This document shows, piece by piece, positions 32,919 to 39,794 of a DNA stretch of 49,853 bases; position 1 is the stretch's first letter; each line of letters opens with the position of its first letter. The stretch spans positions 1-49,853 of the forward strand of contig VXMQ01000114.1 in NCBI GenBank assembly GCA_009841015.1. Direction: 5' to 3'. Made by a program: the position numbers and the translations under genes. The notes beneath the pieces are model-generated. The model was not told the DNA's origin, did not search any database, and saw nothing but the letters and a program-made list of their open reading frames with translations. The stretch is from Candidatus Palauibacter denitrificans (GTDB lineage Bacteria > Gemmatimonadota > Gemmatimonadetes > Palauibacterales > Palauibacteraceae).

Positions 32919-33847
32919 GACGAGGCGCGGAGATCCTCGTGCGGACGTGCGCCGGCGTGCAGCCTGCCGAGGACGTGGTCATCGTCACGGATCCGGAGCG
33001 GATGACGATCGCCCGGGCGGTTGCCGACGCGACGCTTGAGGCTGGAGCCGTCCCGAGCATCGTGGTCCCACCCGAGCGGTCGATCGACAACGAAGAGCCG
33101 GGACCCGCGGTGGCTGCCGCGCTCTCGGCCGCCGACGTCGCCTTCCTGCCTGTGACGCTCGCCCTGGCACACACCCGCGCGGTCCGCGAGGCCGTAGGTG
33201 CCGGAGCTCGAGTTCTCTCCATGACCGCGTTCACCGAACGGATGATGCGCGAGGGCGGGCTCTTCACGGACTTTCGGGCGCGCAAGCCGCTGTGCGACGC
33301 CATCGCGGCGAAGCTCACCGCTGGCGAACGCCTGCGGGTCACGAACCCTACCGGCACCGATCTCACCATGAGCCTCGCGGGCGTGACCGGGAACAGCCAC
33401 GCCTGCCTGCTGAACGGCCCCGGCTTCACCGCCGTTCCCAACATCGAAGCCAACTGCGCCCCCGCGCAGGGCACCGCCGAAGGCGTGTTCGTCTGCGATG
33501 GGAGCATCCCCTACTACGGCGTCGGCCCAATCCGGGAACCCGTGACCTTCCGCATCTCGAAGGGCTTCGTCACCGATATCGAGGGCGGCGACCAAGCCGA
33601 ATTCCTCGCGGATCTACTCGCCCGACAGGACGACCGCTGGGTGTACAACCTGGCCCAGTTCGCCTTCGGCCTGAACCCGGCCTGCACCGAGTTCACCGGC
33701 GAGATGCTCAACGACGAGGGCGTGAACGGCACCGTCCACATCGGCATCGGCACCTCCGCCAACCTCGGCGGCACCGTCTCCGCCAAGACCCACTTCGACG
33801 CCATCGCGCGGGCCCCAGCCGTGTGGATCGACGACGAAGCGGTATGA
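32915..33847 (+). CDS. NicX/M29-aminopeptidase-like metalloenzyme, copy 2
   Basis: 310 aa, ATGA overlap with copy 1. Same architecture, shorter N-terminus: VTNPTGTDLTMSLAG, QFAFGLNPACTEFTGEML, H275 in GTVHIGIGTSANLGG and H293-F-D295. The metal residues are kept in both copies while the middle region has diverged, suggesting a heteromer or two substrates rather than a fresh duplication. Last gene of the parDE-symporter chain; a perfect palindrome follows 4 bp after the stop. Confidence 0.82.
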   Translation: MRRGAEILVRTCAGVQPAEDVVIVTDPERMTIARAVADATLEAGAVPSIVVPPERSIDNEEPGPAVAAALSAADVAFLPVTLALAHTRAVREAVGAGARVLSMTAFTERMMREGGLFTDFRARKPLCDAIAAKLTAGERLRVTNPTGTDLTMSLAGVTGNSHACLLNGPGFTAVPNIEANCAPAQGTAEGVFVCDGSIPYYGVGPIREPVTFRISKGFVTDIEGGDQAEFLADLLARQDDRWVYNLAQFAFGLNPACTEFTGEMLNDEGVNGTVHIGIGTSANLGGTVSAKTHFDAIARAPAVWIDDEAV

Positions 33848-33850
33848 GTA

Positions 33851-33872
33851 GGACGTTCCCGCGGGAACGTCC
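33851..33872. terminator. Perfect 22-bp palindrome between convergent genes
   Basis: GGACGTTCCCG followed directly by CGGGAACGTCC, starting 4 bp after the NicX-like copy 2 stop and 19 bp before the end of the convergent aldo/keto-reductase-like gene. It could act as a bidirectional terminator, although no U-tract follows. Confidence 0.45.
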
Positions 33873-33890
33873 CGGGACGCGGATCCGGGC

Positions 33891-34829
33891 TCAGAAGTCC
33901 TGGACGAGTTCCCGCATGCGGCGCTTCGTCGCGTCATCCGGCAGGCGGCCGAAGGCGGCGCCGATGTTCTCCGCCATGTGATCCGGATTCGTCGTCTCGG
34001 TGAGGGCGCACGTCACGGCGGGGTGGGCGAGGATGTACTTGAGGGAGAACTGCGCCCAGCTCGCGCAGTCGAACTCGGCCGCCCACTCTGGCAACTCGTG
34101 TCCGCTCACGCGGGGAAAGTAGGTACCGTTCATGAACGGGCGGTTGACGAGGACGGCGAGCCCGAGGTCCTGCGCGAGCGGCAGGAGGCGATCCTCCGCG
34201 TTGGGTTCCATCACCGAGTAGTTGACCTGGACGAAGTCCAAGGGCTGCGTGCGCATGAACGACTCGAACGCCTCGTGCTGGGGGGTGCTGGAGGTGGTGA
34301 CGCCGATGTAGCGCGCCTCACCGGAGTCTTTCCAGCGGAGCACGTTCGGCCAGTGCGCGTCCAGATCGCGCATGCTCTCGACCTCGAGCAGATCCAGGGT
34401 GCGGCCGCCGACGAGCCGCTGGTTCTGCCGCATCTGCTCGATGCCCGCGGCTTCCCCGTCCGTGTTGATTTTCGTGGCGACGAAGAGGCGGCCGCTGAAC
34501 TCCGGCGCCGTCAGCACCGTCCCGAACTCCGCGTCGATCTCAGGCGTGCGCGGCGACGTGTCGACGACCCGCCCGCCGTGATCGAGAAGCACGCGGATCA
34601 CGCCGGCCAAGGGCTCCGTCCCCTCGGTTGGGATCTCGAGCACGGGCTTCGAGGAGCCGAAGCCGACGATGGGCAGCGTTTCCCTGGTTCCCGGGATGGG
34701 ACGGGTGGGAAGCGTCTCCTGGACCGGGGGCGTGCTCCCAAACAGGGCGCGCGGGGCAGCCAGCGCGACGCCGGCACCCGCCAGGCAAGACAGGAAGTCG
34801 CGGCGCGTTGTATCGCCCGGAGTCGTCAT
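33891..34829 (-). CDS. Tat-exported aldo/keto reductase-like protein, incomplete catalytic tetrad
   Basis: 312 aa. Tat signal TTRRDFLSCLAGAGVALAA at residues 7-25. The AKR barrel is recognisable: VDTSPRTPEIDAEFG, LFVATKIN, LDLLEVESMRDL and ARYIGVTTSS. Of the usual Asp-Tyr-Lys-His tetrad, Asp and Lys are visible, but the Tyr of DTAxxYG and the His of LxxxH (here LLEVES) are missing. It may be a low-activity or non-reductase member. Its start lies downstream of the oxygenase gene at 34986 on the same strand, separated by 156 bp that contain a long palindrome. Confidence 0.85.
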   Translation of the reverse strand: MTTPGDTTRRDFLSCLAGAGVALAAPRALFGSTPPVQETLPTRPIPGTRETLPIVGFGSSKPVLEIPTEGTEPLAGVIRVLLDHGGRVVDTSPRTPEIDAEFGTVLTAPEFSGRLFVATKINTDGEAAGIEQMRQNQRLVGGRTLDLLEVESMRDLDAHWPNVLRWKDSGEARYIGVTTSSTPQHEAFESFMRTQPLDFVQVNYSVMEPNAEDRLLPLAQDLGLAVLVNRPFMNGTYFPRVSGHELPEWAAEFDCASWAQFSLKYILAHPAVTCALTETTNPDHMAENIGAAFGRLPDDATKRRMRELVQDF

Positions 34830-34927
34830 GGCCCCCCCTTCGATCGGTCCAGCGGCAGATTCGGCATCAATCTAACGGCAGAAATGGCCACGATGCAGCG
34901 GCAGGTTCGGACACGCCGGAGTCCAAC

Positions 34928-34968
34928 AACCATGAAGATCTTACATCCGATGTCAGATTTGCATGGTT
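34928..34968. promoter_or_regulatory. 41-bp near-perfect palindrome
   Basis: From AACCATGAAGATCTTACATC to its near mirror GATGTCAGATTTGCATGGTT, centred on one C at 34948; 17 of 20 pairs match. AT-rich relative to the surroundings. It begins 18 bp beyond the stop of the minus-strand oxygenase gene, and 99 bp upstream of the aldo/keto-reductase-like start. Either the oxygenase terminator, an operator, or a mobile-element remnant. Confidence 0.6.
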
Positions 34969-34985
34969 ACGACGGGTCCGGAGCC

Positions 34986-36101
34986 TCAGGCGCGGCCGGT
35001 GCGGCGGAGGAGCCTGAGGTGGGTGCGGACGTTGTCGTGTTCGAAGTAGGCGTCCTGCAGGTGGCGCGCCCCGGACGACACCATCTCGGTGCGGCCGTGG
35101 AGCACACGGTGTCCGGCGCACAGCAGGATCATCCCGCCCTCCAACCGGAAGGTCACTTGGGCGCCGGGGTCGTTGACGCGGCGCGACAGTTCGTGGTAGG
35201 CGGCGTAGAACTCGCCCAGCCGGGGCTCCGACAGGGGAACGGCCTGCATCTGCGCCGTATTGAAGCGGATCATCCTGATCTCCCCGGCGCTGTCCAGGTC
35301 GACCATGGGGTTGGCCGCGTAGCACTCGTACTCGTCACTGAAGATCCGGAACGGGACCGGCACGGAGCACAGCACGTCGAACTTGTCGGGGTGCTCGCGA
35401 CGTAGCGCCTCCAGCACGCCGAAGCCGTCCACGACCGTCGACGCGCCGCCCTCGCACTCGTTCACCAGCATGTGCAGCGCCTGCACGCTCGGGGGCCACG
35501 TGTAGCTGGTGAAGTCGTTGTGTACTCCGACGGCCAGAGCGGTGTGCGCGATGTTGTATCCCTTCGGATCGAGCTTGACGTTGTGGATGCGCTCGAACAG
35601 GACCTCCCGGACCGGACCCAGCCGGGGCGCGAGTTCCTCCAGCGAATCCGGTACGGTGGGGGCGTCGACCAGCACGCAGACCCCGGTGCGCAGAAACTCC
35701 TCGATCAACTCCGCCGCCGCGCTGTCGTCCGCCAGGAACCGCCGGTAGTCGAACCTCCGCGGCTCGAACCCGCCGTCCCAGTGCTGCAACGCGGGACGAG
35801 GCCGGCTCAGGAGACCGCGGATGTCGCTCGACCGGTATCGGGTACGGTGTCCGTCCGGCCACGCGATGGAGATCGCCTCGTCGTTGGATCCGCCGCCTTC
35901 GATGGCGACCGTCGACGGCCTCAGGTCGCTGGGGACGCGGAAGACGTGGAACCGCTTCTCCGTGGTCTGCTCCACGGAGCACTCGCCGCAGCCGCAGTTG
36001 TCGCGCAGCCAGAGGTAGGGGAGATCGGTGCGTTCGCCATCGCTCCAGACCGCGGTGAGGGCGTCGCCGTTCTGCGCGATGCTGCTGATCGAGGCACCCA
36101 T
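34986..36101 (-). CDS. Gamma-butyrobetaine hydroxylase-like Fe(II)/2-oxoglutarate dioxygenase
   Basis: 371 aa. The N-terminal zinc domain (DUF971-like) has C36, C38 and C41 in LRDNCGCGECSV, as in BBOX and trimethyllysine hydroxylase. The catalytic domain has H194-N-D196 (HxD) in VGVHNDFTSYTW and the distal H335 in HRVLHGRTEM, followed by the 2-oxoglutarate-binding Arg. Substrates of this family are quaternary amines (gamma-butyrobetaine, trimethyllysine, or the phosphonate analogue used by TmpA). Divergent from an HD-domain oxygenase-like gene, 138 bp between starts, the arrangement seen for TmpA/TmpB-type pairs. Confidence 0.92.
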   Translation of the reverse strand: MGASISSIAQNGDALTAVWSDGERTDLPYLWLRDNCGCGECSVEQTTEKRFHVFRVPSDLRPSTVAIEGGGSNDEAISIAWPDGHRTRYRSSDIRGLLSRPRPALQHWDGGFEPRRFDYRRFLADDSAAAELIEEFLRTGVCVLVDAPTVPDSLEELAPRLGPVREVLFERIHNVKLDPKGYNIAHTALAVGVHNDFTSYTWPPSVQALHMLVNECEGGASTVVDGFGVLEALRREHPDKFDVLCSVPVPFRIFSDEYECYAANPMVDLDSAGEIRMIRFNTAQMQAVPLSEPRLGEFYAAYHELSRRVNDPGAQVTFRLEGGMILLCAGHRVLHGRTEMVSSGARHLQDAYFEHDNVRTHLRLLRRTGRA

Positions 36102-36239
36102 GGTCGATCCTCCCAGTCCGTGGTCACCGGCCTGCAGCGAACGCTACGGACGGCCGAGCGACCTTGACAATGCCCTTCGCCTGGGCCGACGCTGCGGCGA
36201 GGAGCCCCAACCGAACCCTCAAGCGGAGAGTAGACCGGC

Positions 36240-36860
36240 ATGCCCCGTACGGCTGAGACGAGCGCAACAGCCAACACGGAGCCGAGGGGCTCCGTCGTGA
36301 GCTTCACCCGCATGGAGGACGGCACCCGCGAGGACTACGAACTGCTGTCGCGCCTCGAGGACGAATTCGCCGCTGGCACCGCCGACCGCGTCCTGGCGCA
36401 CCTCCGCCAGCTGTCCGGCTCGGTCGGAGGCTACCAGGTCGACCGGCTGGAGCACTCCCTGCAGAGCGCCACCCGTGCCCATCGCGACGGAGCGGATGAG
36501 GAGATGGTGGTCGCCGCGCTCCTGCACGACATCGACGATCTGCTCGCTCCGCACAGCCACGGGGAGCTGGCCGCGCTCCTCCTGCGCCCGTTCGTGACCG
36601 AGCGCACGCACTGGATCGTCCGGCACCACGGCCTGTTCCAGCTCGTCTACTACGCCCACCACCTGGGCCGCGACCGCAACGCGCGCGACAGGTACCGCGA
36701 CCACCCCTGGTACCAGGACGCCGTGGACTTCTGCCACCGCTGGGACCAGTCCGCGTTCGATCCCGAGTACGAGTCACTGCCGCTGGAGTTCTTCGAGCCG
36801 ATGGTGCGCCGGATCTTCGCGCGCGAACCGTTCAGCCTCTGGCCGAGGGGGCGATCCTGA
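36240..36860 (+). CDS. HD-domain protein (COG4341-like, possible diiron oxygenase)
   Basis: 206 aa. HD-fold metal ligands: H72 in RLEHSLQSATRA, H96-D97 in ALLHDIDD, H107 in HSHGELAA, H129/H130 in IVRHHGLFQ and D169 in HRWDQSAFDP. The layout matches the diiron oxygenases PhnZ and TmpB as well as the broad predicted HD phosphohydrolase group. The Tyr and Glu lid residues that PhnZ places before the first His are not evident here (sequence GGYQVDRLEH), so the reaction is open. The divergent oxygenase makes a coupled two-oxygenase pathway plausible. Overlaps the next gene if that starts at CTG 36857. Confidence 0.85.
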   Translation: MPRTAETSATANTEPRGSVVSFTRMEDGTREDYELLSRLEDEFAAGTADRVLAHLRQLSGSVGGYQVDRLEHSLQSATRAHRDGADEEMVVAALLHDIDDLLAPHSHGELAALLLRPFVTERTHWIVRHHGLFQLVYYAHHLGRDRNARDRYRDHPWYQDAVDFCHRWDQSAFDPEYESLPLEFFEPMVRRIFAREPFSLWPRGRS

Positions 36861-37264
36861 CCGTCCGACTCCTCTCCGGCGGGAATCCCCAGATTCCGAA
36901 GGCGGATGGAGATGGGCCCGTGCAGGACTACATCGCGGCCATGCCGGGCTGGAAACGGGAGGTCGGCCGCCACCTCGACGCACTCATCGAGCGGAGCGTG
37001 CCCGGTGTCCGCAAGGCGGTCCGCTGGAACTCCCCCTTCTACGGCATTGAGAACCGGGGCTGGTTTCTCTCGTTCCATTGTTTCACGCGGTACATCAAGG
37101 TGACCTTCCTCAACGGCGCCTCGCTGCGTCCCGTGCCGCCGGTGGAATCGAAGCACGAGCACGTCCGGTACTTCCACATTCATGAGGAGGACGAGGTGGA
37201 TGAGGACCTGCTGGCGGACTGGCTCCGGCAGGCATCGGCGCTCCCGGGAGAGGACCTTTTCTGA
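36857..37264 (+). CDS. DUF1801 domain protein with probable CTG start
   Basis: 135 aa if started at CTG 36857, 114 aa from GTG 36920. Family features: VRKAVRWNSPFYGIE, GWFLSFHCFTRYIKVTF and SLRPVPPVESKH. The family-typical N-terminal segment NPQIPKADGDGPV is encoded in frame before the GTG. CTG 36857 overlaps the previous stop (CTGA) and follows GAGGGGG at the right spacing, so it is preferred. The function of DUF1801 is unknown; it has a small frataxin/YdhG-like fold. Stop overlaps the next ATG (TGATG). Confidence 0.85.
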   Translation: MTVRLLSGGNPQIPKADGDGPVQDYIAAMPGWKREVGRHLDALIERSVPGVRKAVRWNSPFYGIENRGWFLSFHCFTRYIKVTFLNGASLRPVPPVESKHEHVRYFHIHEEDEVDEDLLADWLRQASALPGEDLF

Positions 37265-38403
37265 TGCTTGAATGGCTGGGGATCGGCCACCTGTTCGAGC
37301 TTTCGGGGACGGAGGCGGTCGCAGGCTTCCTCGCCCCGCTCGCGATCTGCGCCGCGTTCTTCGTGGTGCAGCTCATCCTGCCTGGAAGGCGGGTTCCGGG
37401 TTACGTCATCGAAGCGGAGACCGGCGAGCCGCGCGGCTACCGGCTGAACGGCCTGCTGGTGTTCGTGCTCGCGGAACTCGTGTGGGCGCTCGAACTCACC
37501 GGGTTGCCGCGGGACTGGTTCTACCGGTCCACCGTCTACCAGGTCGCCGGCGGCACGGTCACGTGCCTGATCTTCGCCCTCCTCGCCGTGTTCGGCGGGT
37601 CGCGCGGCAAGGTGGAGCGTCCGCTCGCCGCCCTGTGGGAAGGTCGCGTGCTCGAGCGGTCGTTCTTCAACGAGCGCTTTGACGTGAAGATGTTCCTGTA
37701 CGTCGTCGGCGGGACGATGCTGTCGCTGAACGCCCTCTCCGGCGCCGCCTACCACTACGGCCTCTTCGGCGCGGACTCGAACCCCGGCGTCTTCCTCTAC
37801 GCGGCGTTCCTCACGTTCTACGTCTTCGACTATTTCATCTTCGAGCGCGTCCAGCTCTACACCTACGACGTCATCCACGAGAAGCTCGGCTTCAAGATGA
37901 TCTGGGGCGGGATCCTGGTGTACGGATGGCTCTACATCCTCCCGCTGTGGGGTCTGGCCGTGTACCCGGACCCCGGCTTCGAGGCGCCCTGGAGACAGGT
38001 GTGGCTCATCGGCGCGCCCGCCCTCTTCCTCGTCGCGTGGGGCATCACTCGCGGCGCCAACATGCAGAAGTACACCTTCAAGCGCTGGCCCGAGCGCAAG
38101 TTCCTCGGCCTCATCGAACCCGAGTACATCGAGGCCGGCGACCGCAAGATCCTGTGCAGCGGCCTGTGGGGCGTCGCCCGTCATTTCAATTATCTGGGCG
38201 AGGGCTTCTTCTCCCTATCCATCGCCCTCGTATTCGGCTATTTCGCCAACCCCTGGGCGTGGACCTACTTCGTGTTCATCGTCGGATTGTTCATTTTCCG
38301 GCAGCGCTTCGACGACAAGTTCTGCGCCGAAAAATACGGCCCGGAGAAGTGGGCCGAGTATCAGGCGCGGGTGAAGTACCGCATTATCCCCGGCATCTAT
38401 TGA
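37264..38403 (+). CDS. ERG4/ERG24 family sterol reductase-like membrane protein
   Basis: 379 aa, eight to ten transmembrane helices. The C-terminal third carries the eukaryotic sterol C14/C7/C24-reductase signatures: ILCSGLWGVARHFNYLGEG (LxxxGxxGxxRHxNYxGD), FRQRFDDKFCAEKYG (hRxxxDxxxCxxKYG) and the terminal KYRIIPGIY, almost the same ending as DHCR7, LBR and fungal ERG24. GYRLNGL near residue 60 corresponds to the family GYxxNG motif. It reduces a sterol or other isoprenoid double bond with NADPH in eukaryotes; bacterial members are known but few are studied. Fits an operon with the HD and flavin reductase genes. Confidence 0.88.
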   Translation: MLEWLGIGHLFELSGTEAVAGFLAPLAICAAFFVVQLILPGRRVPGYVIEAETGEPRGYRLNGLLVFVLAELVWALELTGLPRDWFYRSTVYQVAGGTVTCLIFALLAVFGGSRGKVERPLAALWEGRVLERSFFNERFDVKMFLYVVGGTMLSLNALSGAAYHYGLFGADSNPGVFLYAAFLTFYVFDYFIFERVQLYTYDVIHEKLGFKMIWGGILVYGWLYILPLWGLAVYPDPGFEAPWRQVWLIGAPALFLVAWGITRGANMQKYTFKRWPERKFLGLIEPEYIEAGDRKILCSGLWGVARHFNYLGEGFFSLSIALVFGYFANPWAWTYFVFIVGLFIFRQRFDDKFCAEKYGPEKWAEYQARVKYRIIPGIY

Positions 38404-38448
38404 TGCCCGGGCGCACGGCAAGTCATGCGCGAGGAGGCGGTGAAGAAG

Positions 38449-39174
38449 ATGCCATCAACGGACGGCTGGTCGAGGAGGCGGTTTCTGGGGAGTGGCTCGG
38501 CGGCCGCGGCGGTGGCCGCCGTTTGGGGATGTGCGCCCGACGAGGGGATCCCTGTGGGCGGGGGTAGGCCGCCGGCGTCGCTCACCGGGCCTCGCCGGTT
38601 GCTTGCGGAACCGGGTCCGATGCTCCCGCCCGTCCCCGCGATCCTGCTCACCGTCAACGGCCGGCCCGGGGACCCGGACGAGATATCGGTGCTGTGGACG
38701 TTCGTCGTGAGCGGCGACCCGCCCCAGATCGGGGTGAGCGCGGCCCTGGAGCATCGGGCGAGGGGACTCCTGGAGATCCACGACGAGTTCGTGCTCAACG
38801 TCCCGCTCGCATCCATGGTCGAGGCGTTCGACACCGTCGACATGAACTCCGGGCGCGTGGCGGACAAGTTCGAACTCTCGGGGCTGACGCGCGGCGCGGC
38901 GATCACCGTCGATGCGCCCACGGTGGAGGAGTCCCCGATCCATTGCGAGTGCCGGATCTTCGACTCCCTCGAGGTCCCGCCGGAGCGAAAGATCTTCCTC
39001 GCGGAGGTCGTGGCGACGACCGCCATCGAGGGCGCGGTCGACGACGCCGGGCGCCTGATCGTGCCCGCCGTGGACTTCTTCGGGATGACCGCCGGGAGCG
39101 GCGAGCACTACACGATGGGCCGGCGGGTCGGCAACATCGGGATGACGGTCGGGCGAACCGACATCAAGTACTAA
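38449..39174 (+). CDS. Tat-exported flavin reductase-like FMN-binding lipoprotein
   Basis: 241 aa from ATG 38449, preceded by GAGGAGGCGG; ATG 38425 in the same frame is possible. Tat signal SRRRFLGSGSAAAAVAAVWG runs up to a cysteine, giving a likely Tat-dependent lipoprotein. The flavin-reductase-like split barrel follows (VSALEHRARGLLEIHDEFVL-like region, GAAITVDAPTVEESPIHCEC, IFLAEVVATTA). Normally cytoplasmic, such proteins bind FMN and supply reduced flavin. Last gene of the HD-DUF1801-sterol reductase series. Confidence 0.87.
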   Translation: MPSTDGWSRRRFLGSGSAAAAVAAVWGCAPDEGIPVGGGRPPASLTGPRRLLAEPGPMLPPVPAILLTVNGRPGDPDEISVLWTFVVSGDPPQIGVSAALEHRARGLLEIHDEFVLNVPLASMVEAFDTVDMNSGRVADKFELSGLTRGAAITVDAPTVEESPIHCECRIFDSLEVPPERKIFLAEVVATTAIEGAVDDAGRLIVPAVDFFGMTAGSGEHYTMGRRVGNIGMTVGRTDIKY

Positions 39175-39200
39175 CGCGGGGGTTTGCCACGGACCGCTAG
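39172..39200 (+). repeat. Convergent-junction repeat, copy 3
   Basis: TAACGCGGGGGTTTGCCACG followed by GACCGCTAG: it fills the gap between the flavin reductase and GNAT genes and contains both stop codons. Same element as at 7586 and 14741. Confidence 0.5.
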
Positions 39201-39742
39201 CCTTCGTTCCTCTCCCACTCTTCCCTGAGGAGTCCGTAGTAGACCTCGTCGATCCGCTCCTCCCGCAGCACCCGGTGGCTGCGCAACACCCCCTCGCGGG
39301 TCATGCCCAGCTTTTCCATCACCCTCAGAGACTGGGCGTTTCGCGCATCGGCGTACGCGTACACCTTCGCGAGCCCGCGCTCGCGGAACGCCCAGTCGAC
39401 GACGGCGCGGGCCGCCTCCACCACCAGGCCGCTGCCCCAATGCTCCTTCGCGAGCGAGTAGCCCAGGGCTCCCGTCGCATATTCGACGTCGATCTCGATT
39501 CCGACGCCGCCGACGACCTTCCCGTCCAGGACCATCGCCCACACCGGCCACAGGTCCCACGACATGCGGATCCGATCCTCCACGAACTCCACCGCGTGTT
39601 CCCTGAGGTAGGGCAGCGGCGCCGTCAGGTAGCGGCCCCACTCCGGGTCGCGGGCGAACTCGAAAATGTCGTCCACATCTTCCCGCCGGTGCGGCCGCAG
39701 CAGCAACCGCCCCGTCCTGATCTCGAACTCACGTGTCTTCAT
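39197..39742 (-). CDS. GNAT family N-acetyltransferase (RimJ/RimL type)
   Basis: 181 aa. Acetyl-CoA fold of the RimJ/RimL/SpeG-like group: TGRLLLRPHRREDVDDIFEF at the N-terminus, LGYSLAKEHWGSGLVVEAAR with the pyrophosphate loop (somewhat altered), and VYAYADARNAQSLRVMEKLG. Acetylates an amine or a protein N-terminus; the substrate is not predictable. Stands alone at the 3' side of the TRAP operon. Confidence 0.92.
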   Translation of the reverse strand: MKTREFEIRTGRLLLRPHRREDVDDIFEFARDPEWGRYLTAPLPYLREHAVEFVEDRIRMSWDLWPVWAMVLDGKVVGGVGIEIDVEYATGALGYSLAKEHWGSGLVVEAARAVVDWAFRERGLAKVYAYADARNAQSLRVMEKLGMTREGVLRSHRVLREERIDEVYYGLLREEWERNEG

Positions 39743-39794
39743 CGTACAGTCCCAGGGTCGTGTCGTTCACGAAGCGATGCGTGGCTCAGACCCT

